In this document: one piece after another, positions 18,309 to 27,994 of the stretch
Position numbering within the stretch: the stretch's first letter is position 1
Layout: each line of letters opens with the position of its first letter
Assembly (NCBI GenBank): GCA_964484765.1
Contig: CAZAGI010000010.1
Location: forward strand, 1 to 64,000
Direction of reading: 5' to 3'
Length of the DNA: 64,000 bases
Origin: DSVQ01 sp964484765
GTDB lineage: Bacteria > Planctomycetota > Planctomycetia > Planctomycetales > Planctomycetaceae
Program-made: the position numbers and the translations under genes
Notes under the pieces: generated by a model
Seen by the model: the letters and a program-made list of their open reading frames with translations, nothing else
Database searches by the model: none
Told to the model about the DNA's origin: nothing

Positions 18309-20735
18309 CTACGGCTCCATCGGCTCGGATGAGCGATTGACCGTTTCTTCAAGACCGTAACGGGCTTTCAGCGACTTTTGGCGCTCCATGAGGATTTCCA
18401 TCATCGGATACCGGGCCAAAGCCATATAGGCCGGGTTGAAAAAGCCCGTCCGGCCTTCGTTCAGAAACTGTTGCTGCAGGGCTTTCAGGGCCAGATTCTC
18501 TTCGTCGTCGCCGGTCGGAACGCCGTCCCGCTCGGTGACTTGCACGACGTAGTAAGCCGAGCGAATCTGATTCGGAACCACCCCGATCCCGCCCGGTGAA
18601 AGTTCGTTGAACACATATTTCATGAACTCGTTGTCCGGACGTTCCACGCCGTTCACGACGGAAATCTGCGGTTCCGGCATCTGTTGATTGAATTGCATCG
18701 GAATGTTCCGCGGCACATTCAGCCAGGTGAAGCGACCGGTCTTCTGGACAATGATGGTCGGTCCGTCCGGCAGGTTGTTGACCGTTTGGCCTTCCATCAC
18801 CTGGGTCATCGGTTTCTTTTCCGCCTTGACGAGATCCGCGAGTTCTTTAGCCCGTCGTTCTGCGAGCGGGCGTGCGGTCTCGAATTTCAAGGCCTCCACC
18901 ACCTGCTCTTTGACTTCTTTGAACTCCGGCACTTTGCTGGGGATGTTGGCGATCTTCCAGTAGGCAAACCGTTTGTCGCGGACGAATGCGTCGGACGTGC
19001 GCGGCCAGAACAGGAGGTCGTCATCGAAGGCGAGTTCCGGGACCGAGGAACCCGGCTGGAAGGGATTCGGCGAGGGTTGCATCGACATTGCCAGCGGCTC
19101 GTCGACGGCATTCATCATTTCGGCTTGCGTCATCGTCTTCGTTTCCGCGTAACGCAATCCATGTTCTTCAGCATACTTTTTCAGCTTCTTCGTAATCTCT
19201 TCGCCGAGCTTGGTCTTCTCTTCCGGCGTGTTGCCGTTCAAGTATTCGTCGTTGAGTCGGCCCATTTCGGACGTGGCCTGTTCAATGGCCTTGCCCATTT
19301 TTTCGAAGGCCCGCAGCTTCATGATCGTTTCGCGGATTTCCGTCTTGAGCGTGTCGTCCAGCACGCGGTACTTCGGCTCCGGTTGCTTCATATCCGGAAG
19401 CGTTGTACCCGGTGTCGGCGGAAGGCCCGAATCCGTCGCGGCCGGCTGGGATTCGCCCGGCTTGTCGGCTTCCGGTTTCTTGTCGGATGGTTTCTCGTCA
19501 GCCGGTTTCACTTCTGCCGACGGCTTTTCATCGCTGGCGGGCTTGTCTTCGTCGGCACTGCAAGCGGCTCCGTTTTCGGGTTTGTCAGGAGCCGGAGGCG
19601 AGTTACCCTCGGGTTTGTCGCCGGGGACGTTGGGCGGATTCTCAAGCGGTGCGGCGGGCGCTTCAACATTTGCGGGCTGGAGGGCGTTGGCGGGCGCATC
19701 GTCGTCCGGGAATGCGGGGCCTTTCGGATCGGCGGGGGAGTCCGGCAGATCGAAGACGCGGTAACTCTCTTTGTTTTTGTCGTAGTACGTCGAAACTTCA
19801 TCGTCGGTAATGTCGCCGACGAGCTTTTCGAAAGCTTCAAATTCGGCCGCGACATAGGCCAATTTCACTTTCCGTTCTTGCCGGAATCCTGGCCGACCGT
19901 CCTGGCCGGGCTGCTTATCTTTCAGCTTTTCAAAAAAGGCGACCAGTTCGCTGTCTTTCGGCTCGGGAACCTGGCTGACGAACTGCGCCACCGGCACCGC
20001 GACGACATCCATCGACTGCCGGACCTGCAGCATCTGGAATTCTTTCCAGAGCGCCAGCGGCGTCTGCACGGTCCCATTGCCGAACCGTTGCCGCGGCGGC
20101 GCATCCATCTGCTCGAACAGGTCGATGGCCATTTCTTCACGGAGAATCGCAAAGAGTTCGGATTCACCGATGTGCAGATCCCGCAGGATTTTTTCGTAGT
20201 CCGGTCGGGAAAGTTTTTCGGACGTCGCCTGCTTGATGAATGACACGACGGCTTCGTTGGACACCGAGATGCCCAGTTTCTGCGCCTCGGCGTGGTGGAT
20301 CGCCCGCATCACGATCTGTTCTTCGTTCGTACCGCCGAAGGACATGAACTGATTCTTCGTGGCGGCGTACAGGAAGCGGTTCGCGAGGACCCGGCGGGCC
20401 TGCAGCTCCTGAATCTCGGTACGGGAAAAGTTTTTAATATTCGAGACAAACACGGGCGCGTTTGTCTGGGCGCGGAAACCGAAGAAGGCAATCACCGCGC
20501 CCACAATCGCGCCGTACATGGCCCACTCGCCGCCCTTCCCGCGTGGTGAACCAATCACCCACAGTCCGCCGGCACAAATCAGCGCAACGGTCAAAATGCC
20601 GAGCGACATTGGCAAGCGGTCGGAACGCGAGGTAGCCGCGTCGAGGAACACAAACGAGAACATGGCCAAGCCGGTCAGAACGACCATGAACTGCCGCTGA
20701 TTGCGGCGAAAAATCTCAAAGGGCGAACGATTCAT
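18309..20735 (-). CDS. SurA/PpiD-like membrane-anchored folding factor
   Basis: An 808-residue protein. Three hydrophobic segments at the N-terminus (about 15-33, 43-62, 70-88) are followed by a SurA/PpiD-type helical chaperone domain: EIQELQARRVLANRFL, NEEQIVMRAIHHAEAQKLGISVSNEAV, SRPDYEKILRDLHIG. The region about 325-445 is low complexity, rich in Pro, Ala, Asp, Glu and Lys with several near-repeats (PADEKPSDKKPEADKP), and probably disordered. The later part has helices EFKEVKEQVVEALKFETARPLAERRAKELADLVK, as in the C-terminal lobe of such chaperones. I do not see a convincing parvulin active site. The start at 20735 has AGGA 10 bases upstream. It is divergent from topA. Confidence 0.75.
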   Translation of the reverse strand: MNRSPFEIFRRNQRQFMVVLTGLAMFSFVFLDAATSRSDRLPMSLGILTVALICAGGLWVIGSPRGKGGEWAMYGAIVGAVIAFFGFRAQTNAPVFVSNIKNFSRTEIQELQARRVLANRFLYAATKNQFMSFGGTNEEQIVMRAIHHAEAQKLGISVSNEAVVSFIKQATSEKLSRPDYEKILRDLHIGESELFAILREEMAIDLFEQMDAPPRQRFGNGTVQTPLALWKEFQMLQVRQSMDVVAVPVAQFVSQVPEPKDSELVAFFEKLKDKQPGQDGRPGFRQERKVKLAYVAAEFEAFEKLVGDITDDEVSTYYDKNKESYRVFDLPDSPADPKGPAFPDDDAPANALQPANVEAPAAPLENPPNVPGDKPEGNSPPAPDKPENGAACSADEDKPASDEKPSAEVKPADEKPSDKKPEADKPGESQPAATDSGLPPTPGTTLPDMKQPEPKYRVLDDTLKTEIRETIMKLRAFEKMGKAIEQATSEMGRLNDEYLNGNTPEEKTKLGEEITKKLKKYAEEHGLRYAETKTMTQAEMMNAVDEPLAMSMQPSPNPFQPGSSVPELAFDDDLLFWPRTSDAFVRDKRFAYWKIANIPSKVPEFKEVKEQVVEALKFETARPLAERRAKELADLVKAEKKPMTQVMEGQTVNNLPDGPTIIVQKTGRFTWLNVPRNIPMQFNQQMPEPQISVVNGVERPDNEFMKYVFNELSPGGIGVVPNQIRSAYYVVQVTERDGVPTGDDEENLALKALQQQFLNEGRTGFFNPAYMALARYPMMEILMERQKSLKARYGLEETVNRSSEPMEP

Positions 20736-20958
20736 GAAGCCGAGTCCTGGAGTAGTTTCTTCCGTCCACTTCGACGGAAATCTGTTGACGCGTCCCTGGT
20801 GTCAACACCGAGCACGCTTGACAGAGCGCCGGACGATGCTCTAAGGATGGTCCGGCAACTCGATCCCGCAAAGGGTCGCATTGTAGCTTGGTCAGAACGA
20901 GGCACAAGGTCAACGCCCCCGGTATGTTCGGGCGGTTTTTACATGGATTGGTCACAGC

Positions 20959-23604
20959 GTGGCTGGCAAATCGATCAAGGGTCTGGTGATCGTCGAATCG
21001 CCCGCCAAGGCGAAGAAAATCGGCGGATTTCTCGGTTCCGAGTACCGCGTCATGGCCAGCATGGGCCACGTTCGCGACCTCCCGGAAAGCGCCAGCGAGA
21101 TCCCCGAAGATTTGAAGAAAGAGGCTTGGGCGAAGCTCGGCGTGAACGTCGAACAGAATTTTGAGCCCCTGTACATAGTCCCGAAAGAACGAAAAAAACT
21201 CGTCAAAGAATTAAAAGACGCTCTGAAGGATGCCCGCGAACTGATTCTGGCAACCGACGAAGACCGCGAAGGCGAAAGCATCGGCTGGCATCTCGCCGAG
21301 GTGCTGCAACCCAAGGTGCCCGTGAAGCGGATGGTGTTCTCAGAAATCACGAAGGAAGCGATTCAGGACGCCATCAAGTCGACTCGCGATCTCGATGCAC
21401 ATATGGTCGAAGCGCAGGAAGCCCGGCGCGTGCTGGATCGATTGTTCGGTTACCGGCTTAGTCCATTGCTGTGGAAAAAAGTCGCCCCGAAACTGTCCGC
21501 CGGGCGGGTGCAGTCGGTCGCCGTGCGGGTGCTCGTCAAACGCGAACTGGAACGCCTCGCGTTCAAAAAGGGAACGTACTGGGACCTGAAATCGACGCTG
21601 GTGAACGCCGGTGGGGCCAGTTTTGACGCCACGCTGGCGACCGTCGGCGGGAAACGCGTTGCCGCCGGGCGGGATTTCGATGAGCACACCGGGAAACTGA
21701 AACCCGACGCTGACGTGCTGCTGCTCGATGAAGCGACTGCCCGCGATCTGCAGGCGAAACTCGCACCGCTGCCGTGGTCGGTGAGCAATGTCGAATCCCG
21801 TTTGCAGACCCGCAAGCCGTATGCCCCATTCACCACCAGCACGCTGCAACAGGAATCCAACCGCAAGCTCGGCATGTCGGCCCGCGAAACGATGCAAACC
21901 GCCCAGCGGTTGTACGAAGACGGTTACATCACCTACATGCGTACCGACAGCGTGCACCTGTCGCAGGAGGCAATCAAAGCCAGCCGCCGATGCGTGACGG
22001 ACCGCTATGGTAAGGATTTTCTGAGCGACGAAGTTCGCCAGTATACGAACAAACAGAAAAACGCGCAGGAAGCCCACGAGGCGATCCGCCCTGCCGGTAC
22101 CGAGATGAAAACCGCCGAGGAACACGGTCTCGGCGGTCGCGAGGCGCAACTCTACGGGATGATCTGGAAGCGCACGATCGCCACGCAGATGGCGGAAGCG
22201 CAGTTACGATTCCAGACGGCGACCATCACGGTTGGTGATGCAGAATTCAAAGCCACCGGGAGGCATGTCGAATTTCCCGGTTTCTTCCGCGCGTATGTCG
22301 AAGGGACCGATGATCCTGATGCCGCGCTCGATGATCAGGAATCTGCGTTGCCGCCGTTGATCGAAGGCGAGAAACTCACCAGCCGGGCGCTGGAAGCGAT
22401 TGGTCACGAAACGAAACCGCCGGCGCGATTTACCGAAGCGACGCTCGTTCGCACTTTGGAAGCCGAGGGAATTGGCCGCCCCAGTACTTATGCCTCGATC
22501 ATCAGCACCATTCAGGATCGCGGGTATGTCGTGAAACAGGGGCAGCAACTCACGCCGACATTCACAGCGCTGGCCGTCACGCGACTGCTCGAAAACTATT
22601 TCCCGCAGCTCGTCGACCTGCAATTCACGGCAAAAATGGAGGAAAGTCTCGACGACATTGCCAACGGCGATGCCGAGCGTTTGCCCTATCTGAAGAAATT
22701 CTATTCCGATGCCGACGGGCTGGATGAGCAAGTCCGCGTGAAAGAGGAAACCATCGACCCGCGCGAAGCCTGCACGCTGCAGCTGGAAGGCGTCGAACCG
22801 CGCATCCGCGTCGGGAAGTTCGGTCCGTATCTCGAAACCGAACGCGACGGGGCGACTGTCACGGCATCCATCCCGGACAACATCACGCCTGCTGAAATTA
22901 CCAATGAACTCGCCGACAAATGGATCGAGCAAAAGCAAAAAGGCCCGCAATCGCTCGGCATGGACACGGAATCTGGCGAACCGATTTTTCTGCTCAATGG
23001 TCCGTTTGGACCATACCTGCAACTCGGCGAAAAGAAAGACGACGGCAGCAAACCGAAGCGCGTGTCTCTGCCGAAAAACCGCAACCCGGACACCATCACA
23101 CTGGAAGACGCGCTGGCCTACATCGCGCTCCCCCGACTCGTCGGCACGCATCCTGTTACGGGCCACGTGATCAAGGCCGGCGTCGGGATGTACGGCCCGT
23201 ATGTGCTGCATGAGAAGACGTACAAATCGCTTGGGAAGGACGACGACGTGCTCACCATTTCTCTGGAGCGGGCCGTCGAATTGCTCAGCCAGGCCCGCGT
23301 GAAAGCCGTCGTGACCCCGATCAAAGATTTGGGGAAGCACCCCGCGGACGACGAACCCGTGGCGATTTACGACGGCCGGTATGGTGCTTACGTCAAGCAC
23401 GGCAAAACGAACGCCACCATTCCGAAGGACCGCGACCCGCAGACGGTGACGCTCGAAGAAGCCATCCCCTGGCTCGAAGAACGGGCCGCCAAAGGTGGCG
23501 GGAAGGGGACCAAGAAACGCGGCGGATTCACCAAAAAGGCCGCCGGGGCGGTGAAAAAGAAGGTCGTGAAGAAAGCGACAAAAAAGAAACCTCCCGAGGC
23601 GTAG
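20959..23604 (+). CDS. topA: DNA topoisomerase I
   Basis: An 881-residue type IA topoisomerase that relaxes negative supercoils. The Toprim domain has VIVESPAKAKKI and ATDEDREGE; the cleavage domain has LSAGRVQSVAVRVLV and the active-site Tyr326 in YITYMRTDS. Instead of the zinc-finger modules of E. coli TopA the C-terminus carries several TopoI_C repeats with the signature VGKFGPYLE, NGPFGPYLQLGE, GVGMYGPYVLHE and DGRYGAYVKHGK. The last 30 residues are an Ala/Lys-rich tail (KKAAGAVKKKVVKKATKKK) similar to histone H1-like tails. The start is a GTG at 20959. Divergent from the SurA-like gene, with 223 bases between the two starts. Confidence 0.97.
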   Translation: MAGKSIKGLVIVESPAKAKKIGGFLGSEYRVMASMGHVRDLPESASEIPEDLKKEAWAKLGVNVEQNFEPLYIVPKERKKLVKELKDALKDARELILATDEDREGESIGWHLAEVLQPKVPVKRMVFSEITKEAIQDAIKSTRDLDAHMVEAQEARRVLDRLFGYRLSPLLWKKVAPKLSAGRVQSVAVRVLVKRELERLAFKKGTYWDLKSTLVNAGGASFDATLATVGGKRVAAGRDFDEHTGKLKPDADVLLLDEATARDLQAKLAPLPWSVSNVESRLQTRKPYAPFTTSTLQQESNRKLGMSARETMQTAQRLYEDGYITYMRTDSVHLSQEAIKASRRCVTDRYGKDFLSDEVRQYTNKQKNAQEAHEAIRPAGTEMKTAEEHGLGGREAQLYGMIWKRTIATQMAEAQLRFQTATITVGDAEFKATGRHVEFPGFFRAYVEGTDDPDAALDDQESALPPLIEGEKLTSRALEAIGHETKPPARFTEATLVRTLEAEGIGRPSTYASIISTIQDRGYVVKQGQQLTPTFTALAVTRLLENYFPQLVDLQFTAKMEESLDDIANGDAERLPYLKKFYSDADGLDEQVRVKEETIDPREACTLQLEGVEPRIRVGKFGPYLETERDGATVTASIPDNITPAEITNELADKWIEQKQKGPQSLGMDTESGEPIFLLNGPFGPYLQLGEKKDDGSKPKRVSLPKNRNPDTITLEDALAYIALPRLVGTHPVTGHVIKAGVGMYGPYVLHEKTYKSLGKDDDVLTISLERAVELLSQARVKAVVTPIKDLGKHPADDEPVAIYDGRYGAYVKHGKTNATIPKDRDPQTVTLEEAIPWLEERAAKGGGKGTKKRGGFTKKAAGAVKKKVVKKATKKKPPEA

Positions 23605-23784
23605 TTTCCAACGACATTGATTGCGCACCAGCCTGCAGTCACGCATTTCATGGTAGCGGCTTCAGCGGTTCATTGAGCGCGCTGCACCAATGCACTAGAC
23701 TTAGCTGATGTGAACGCACCCGAACGGACCGTGATCGACCAGGTCATCTGTTCCCTCCGAAAATCATCCTTGAGGACCACTGCT

Positions 23785-25158
23785 GTGAGCGATGTGTTGA
23801 GTGACGGCCTTTCGCGCCGTGATTTGTTGAAGACCACGGGACAAGTCGCTGCCGCTTCAGCGCTGGTTGGCAGCTTGGCTCCCGGGTTGTACGCCGGGCA
23901 GAACAGCACGATTCAAATGGCCCTCATCGGCTGCGGTGGTCGCGGCACGGGGGCCATTGCCAACGCCTTGTCCCGCAAAGGGGGGCCGACGAAGCTCGTC
24001 GCGATGGCCGACGTCTTCAAGGATCGGCTTGACGACAGCTACAAGAACACGAAAGGCCCGTTCGAAGCGCAGGTCGATGTGCCGGACGATCGCAAGTTTC
24101 TCGGCTTCGACGCCTACAAGCATGCGATGGATGCGCTGAAGCCGGGCGATGTCGTGATCCTCACGACGCCGGTGGCCTTCCGCTGGCCGATGTTCGCGTA
24201 CGCCATCCAGAAGGGCCTCAACGTCTTCATGGAAAAGCCGACGACGGTCGACGGTCCCAGCACGCGGAAGATGCTCGCACTGGCCGAAGAAGCGTCTAAG
24301 AAGAACCTGAAGGTCGCCGTCGGCCTGATGTGCCGCCATTGTGTGGCGCGTCAGGAATTGCATGACAAGATCAAGGACGGAGCGATCGGCGACATCACGT
24401 TGCTGCGGGCCTACCGGGCCGCGGGAACGACCGGCAATGCCGACGTCAAACCGAAGCCGGAAGGCCGGAGTGAACTCGAACACCAAATTCGCAACTTCCA
24501 CGGCTTCCTGTGGCTCTCCGGCGGGGGCTTCAGCGACTTCCTCATCCACAACATCGATGAATCGTGCTGGATGAAGGATGCGTGGCCGATCGAAGCGAAG
24601 GGCTTCGGTGGCCGACATTATCGTGGCGATCTGATCGATCAGAACTTCGACAGCTACACGGTGGAGTACACCTTCGCCGACGGTACGAAACTGATGCTCG
24701 AGGGCCGCACGATGCCCGGCTGTCACAACGAGTTCGCCAGCTATGCCCACGGCACCAAGGGTTCGGCGGTCATCTCGACCTCCGGTCACAGCCCCGCCCG
24801 CCCCCGGATTTACAGCTCGCAGAAGATCGGCAACAAAGCCGATCTCATCTGGGAATACGGCCAGAAGGAACCGAACCCGTATGAACTGGAATGGGATCAC
24901 TTCCTCGAAGCGATCCGACAAAACAAGCCCTACAACGAAGCCACGCGCGGGGCCGAAGCCAGCCTGGTGACGGCGATGGGCCGCATGGCGTGTCACACCG
25001 GCCAAGTGGTGACATGGGACGACATGCTCAACTGCGAGCACGAATTCGCGCCGAACGTCGATCAACTCAAGCTCGATGGCCCGTCACCGCTACTCGCCGA
25101 TGCCAATGGCAAGTACCCGTTGCCGCAACCCGGGTTGAAGAAGACCCGCGAGTATTAA
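23785..25158 (+). CDS. Tat-exported Gfo/Idh/MocA family oxidoreductase
   Basis: A 457-residue NAD(P)-dependent oxidoreductase with a twin-arginine signal (SRRDLLKTTGQVAAASALVG) so it should be exported folded with its cofactor. The Rossmann motif is MALIGCGGRGTGAIANAL, followed by VVILTTPVAFRW and GLNVFMEKPTTVD, the EKP motif carrying the conserved lysine. The C-terminal domain has YTVEYTFADGTKLMLEGR and LEWDHFLEAIRQNKPYNE. Such exported sugar-type dehydrogenases are greatly expanded in planctomycetes; the substrate is unknown. The GTG at 23785 has GAGGA 8 bases upstream and places the Tat motif correctly; an upstream start at 23710 would add an implausible 25 residues. Confidence 0.92.
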   Translation: MSDVLSDGLSRRDLLKTTGQVAAASALVGSLAPGLYAGQNSTIQMALIGCGGRGTGAIANALSRKGGPTKLVAMADVFKDRLDDSYKNTKGPFEAQVDVPDDRKFLGFDAYKHAMDALKPGDVVILTTPVAFRWPMFAYAIQKGLNVFMEKPTTVDGPSTRKMLALAEEASKKNLKVAVGLMCRHCVARQELHDKIKDGAIGDITLLRAYRAAGTTGNADVKPKPEGRSELEHQIRNFHGFLWLSGGGFSDFLIHNIDESCWMKDAWPIEAKGFGGRHYRGDLIDQNFDSYTVEYTFADGTKLMLEGRTMPGCHNEFASYAHGTKGSAVISTSGHSPARPRIYSSQKIGNKADLIWEYGQKEPNPYELEWDHFLEAIRQNKPYNEATRGAEASLVTAMGRMACHTGQVVTWDDMLNCEHEFAPNVDQLKLDGPSPLLADANGKYPLPQPGLKKTREY

Positions 25159-25512
25159 TCGCCAGGATCGCGCCTCCGTTCAGCAAAACCGGAGACCATC
25201 AGAATGAGAAATGAGAGACGCCCAGGGATCGGCATCCCTGGGCGTCTCCGTTTCTTGAGCCGAATTCCCCTCCCTGACGAAACTCGCAGGGGGTTCCGTT
25301 TGCAAGCCTGTTTTAGCTGGCAAAGAAGTTAGCCTTTGCGCTCTTCGCACAACCAGAAACCGCCGATCATTTCCTCTAGCCGACCTGCGGAAAGCACGCA
25401 ATTCCGCTCAAGTTCAAACACGGAATAGCGACCGGCAGAAGCGGTGCGTTTCACGATTGGTGTTTCACGGGGTCGCAGTGGCCTTCGTGCGAATCAGGAT
25501 CAAGGACGGACG
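25159..25512. other. intergenic region with terminator ahead of the porin gene
   Basis: These 354 bases separate the oxidoreductase from the porin. The first part holds the terminator hairpin listed separately; the rest holds the expected promoter of the porin and its AAGGA ribosome binding site just before 25513. No gene or other structure is apparent. Confidence 0.5.
25215..25248 (+). terminator. strong hairpin terminator after the oxidoreductase gene
   Basis: A perfect 14-base-pair stem (GAGACGCCCAGGGA and its complement) closes on a 6-base loop, 56 bases after the stop at 25158. It is followed by CGTTTCTTG, a short and imperfect T-run, so termination may be partly hairpin-driven. Confidence 0.75.
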
Positions 25513-27027
25513 ATGACTTCACGCTTCCGAACACCGGCCGCAGCGATGATGTTGCTGGCGATTTCGGCAATTCGGGCCCTCAGCGCGGAACCGCTCGTCC
25601 CTTCGCAGGTCCTCAATGAGTCCGCCGATGGGGAACTTTCGCAGCGCGTGGAGACTTTGGAGACGGAATTGCAAGCGCTGCGGAATCGCTTGTCCGCCGG
25701 GAGTCCGGTTGGGGCCGCTGCCAGCCAGGAAGGTGTGCTCCCGGCCAATGCCGAATACCTGCCGCCCCCACCGGCTTTGTATGAGGGAAGCATCAACTAC
25801 CTTGCTCCGGCCCCGGCCGCCCTGGCTCCACCGAAGTTTCCTAACGTCACCATCAATGGGTTCTTCCAGGCCGACACGTTGTGGTTCGGCCAGGATGAAG
25901 AGAACCGAACGAACGTCGGCGACATTCAAGATGGTTCCGATTTCCGTCGCACGCGGCTCTCCGCGAAGGGAGCCGTCGCCGACAACGTGAACTACTTCGT
26001 TCAAATGGACTTTGGTTTCTTTGGTCGGCCGACTTTCACAGACATCTGGGGCGATGTCACACACGTCCCCGTGCTCGGTAATGTCCGCGTGGGGCAATGG
26101 AAGCAGCCGTTCGGCTTGGAAACCGTGACCAGCGTGCGCTATCAGCCGTTTCTGGAACGGTCGTTGCTGTTTCAAACTTTTATGCCCTTCCGGCACATTG
26201 GCGCCGGCTTCTACGATGTGAACGAAGAGCAGACCTCCACGTGGGCGATGTCAGTCTTTCGCACGGGCCAAGATCAATTCGGCGGAGACATCCAGGATAA
26301 CGGCGGCTTCTCTACCGCCGGACGATTGACGTACCTGCCTTACTTTGAGGATCACCAGGACAAGTCGCTTGATTATCTGCACTTGGGGATGGCGTACTGG
26401 TTCGGGACGCCTGACAACCAGAGGTTCCGTTACGCGACGATTCCCGAAGCCTTTGTGGGAGCGTTCAATGTCCCGGCGGGATCGGTTCCCGGCACCAGCA
26501 AAGTCAATGTCCCGTCGATCGCCAACGGCACGCCGCCGTTCGCGGACACCGGCACGTTTGACGTGAACACGTTCCTGCACCTGGGCAGCGAATTCCTGTG
26601 GGTCCGTGGTCCGCTCTCGATTCAGTCGGAATCCATCCTGGCCAACGTCGAACAAACCGGACGTCGTCCATTGATGTTCTGGGGTTCGTATCTCGAAGGC
26701 TCCTACTTCTTGACAGGGGAAAGCCGCACGTATGACCGCAAGGCCGGTTGCCTTGACCGTATCACGCCGATCAGCCCGTTCACCCGTGAAGGCGACTGCG
26801 GTTACGGTCCCGGTGCCTGGGAAGCTTTGTTCCGCGTGTCGCATGTGGATCTCAGCGCGAGCAACATACGCGGCGGTTACATGACCGATCTCACCGCCGG
26901 GCTGAACTGGTACCTCAACGGGTACACGAAGTTTCAGTTGAATTACATCCGGTCGATGCTCGACAAAGCCCCGTCCGGTCCCAGTCGCGCCGACATCGCG
27001 GGCATTCGCTTCCAGGTCGATTTCTAA
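25513..27027 (+). CDS. OprO/OprP-type outer-membrane porin
   Basis: A 504-residue protein with a signal peptide (RTPAAAMMLLAISAIRALSA), a coiled-coil segment soon after it (LSQRVETLETELQALRNRLS), a proline-rich linker and a beta-barrel. Barrel strands include VTINGFFQADTLWFG, DFRRTRLSAKGAVADNVNYFVQMDF and VRVGQWKQPFGLE, the latter close to the phosphate-selective porin family motif. The chain ends IRFQVDF with a C-terminal Phe, the usual signal for outer-membrane insertion. The coiled coil may form a trimeric or periplasm-spanning stalk. The ATG at 25513 has AAGGAC 7 bases upstream. Phosphate selectivity cannot be inferred from sequence alone. It ends 4 bases before the convergent EamA gene. 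Confidence 0.9.
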   Translation: MTSRFRTPAAAMMLLAISAIRALSAEPLVPSQVLNESADGELSQRVETLETELQALRNRLSAGSPVGAAASQEGVLPANAEYLPPPPALYEGSINYLAPAPAALAPPKFPNVTINGFFQADTLWFGQDEENRTNVGDIQDGSDFRRTRLSAKGAVADNVNYFVQMDFGFFGRPTFTDIWGDVTHVPVLGNVRVGQWKQPFGLETVTSVRYQPFLERSLLFQTFMPFRHIGAGFYDVNEEQTSTWAMSVFRTGQDQFGGDIQDNGGFSTAGRLTYLPYFEDHQDKSLDYLHLGMAYWFGTPDNQRFRYATIPEAFVGAFNVPAGSVPGTSKVNVPSIANGTPPFADTGTFDVNTFLHLGSEFLWVRGPLSIQSESILANVEQTGRRPLMFWGSYLEGSYFLTGESRTYDRKAGCLDRITPISPFTREGDCGYGPGAWEALFRVSHVDLSASNIRGGYMTDLTAGLNWYLNGYTKFQLNYIRSMLDKAPSGPSRADIAGIRFQVDF

Positions 27028-27031
27028 TGCG

Positions 27032-27895
27032 TCACGTTTGCTTCGCACTGCCGTATTGCACGAGGAGCACCATCACCAGCACGCCGGAAACGGCGATTAT
27101 TTGCCGTAGTGAAATCTGCTCAGCGTCGGCAAGACCCCAGCCAATGGCGAACAGCGGGACCAAGTTGGTGACCATCGCGGCGAACAACGGGCCTTCATCC
27201 TGAATGAGCTGGTTGAACAGGCACGTGGCGACACCCGTCCCAAGGACACCGAGAACCGCGATCGAACCCCACGCCAATTCCCATGAGGCAGTCACGGTTT
27301 CCGGTCCTGGTGCCATCATGGCGATCGGGAGAAGCAGCAAGCCCGAGCCGAACAAACATAGAAACGTCAACTCGATCGGCGGGATGTGCATCAGCGACCG
27401 GCGAATCCAGTTGTTCGCCATCGCATAGGTCAGCGGGACCGAGAACGCCAGCAGCAAATCGGCCACCGGCACCGCCCGCTGCCAGCCGTCCCACATCAAC
27501 ACGCACAGGCACGCCAGCGCCCCGCTGACACCCACGACTTGCCGCATCGTTGGAATCGTACCGAGCACAGGCATCGAAATCAGCAAAGTCAGCAGCGGCG
27601 TGAACCCGACCGTCATGCCGATGAACGCACTGCCGTGGCGACCGATCAATTCCGGCTGAATGCAGTACGGCCACGCGAACCCGGTGATGATGATCCCAAC
27701 AAGCGGCCCGAGATCTTTTCGACGGAACGCACCGGGCCGGCGCATCAACCACAAGACGAGCAGCAGCACTGCCGCGCCGAACAAGACTCGCCCAGTCCCG
27801 ATGGACAACGGCGATAACCTGCCCGCCGCCCGCTTCATCAAAATGAAGCTGCTTCCCCAGATCGTGCAAATCAACGTGAACCAGACGTACGACAT
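27032..27895 (-). CDS. EamA/DMT family transporter
   Basis: A 287-residue membrane protein with about ten helices and the duplicated EamA architecture. The opening is YVWFTLICTIWGSSFILMK and the second repeat starts near LLLAFSVPLTYAMANNWI, with the end GSIAVLGVLGTGVATCLFNQLIQ typical of the family. Members export amino acids, purines or other small metabolites; the substrate cannot be told from the sequence. The ATG at 27895 has GGAGG 8 bases upstream. It lies between the response regulator gene upstream and the porin gene, with which it converges. Confidence 0.9.
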   Translation of the reverse strand: MSYVWFTLICTIWGSSFILMKRAAGRLSPLSIGTGRVLFGAAVLLLVLWLMRRPGAFRRKDLGPLVGIIITGFAWPYCIQPELIGRHGSAFIGMTVGFTPLLTLLISMPVLGTIPTMRQVVGVSGALACLCVLMWDGWQRAVPVADLLLAFSVPLTYAMANNWIRRSLMHIPPIELTFLCLFGSGLLLLPIAMMAPGPETVTASWELAWGSIAVLGVLGTGVATCLFNQLIQDEGPLFAAMVTNLVPLFAIGWGLADAEQISLRQIIAVSGVLVMVLLVQYGSAKQT

Positions 27896-27994
27896 CCCGC
27901 GCCCTCCGTGGATCGACAATCGTCGTCGCACAGAGGTTCACCAGCAAGGGATGATCGGACAAATGTCAGGTTGAGCGCGGAATTCATCCCAGCG

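Noticed and set aside
18684..20243. 519-codon open frame opposite the SurA-like gene
   Set aside because: Arg/Phe/Gly-rich mirror translation with no recognisable domain.
22204..23646. 480-codon minus-strand open frame opposite topA, and a 402-codon one at 23857-25065 opposite the oxidoreductase
   Set aside because: Both are His/Arg/Phe-rich mirrors of genes with intact catalytic motifs.
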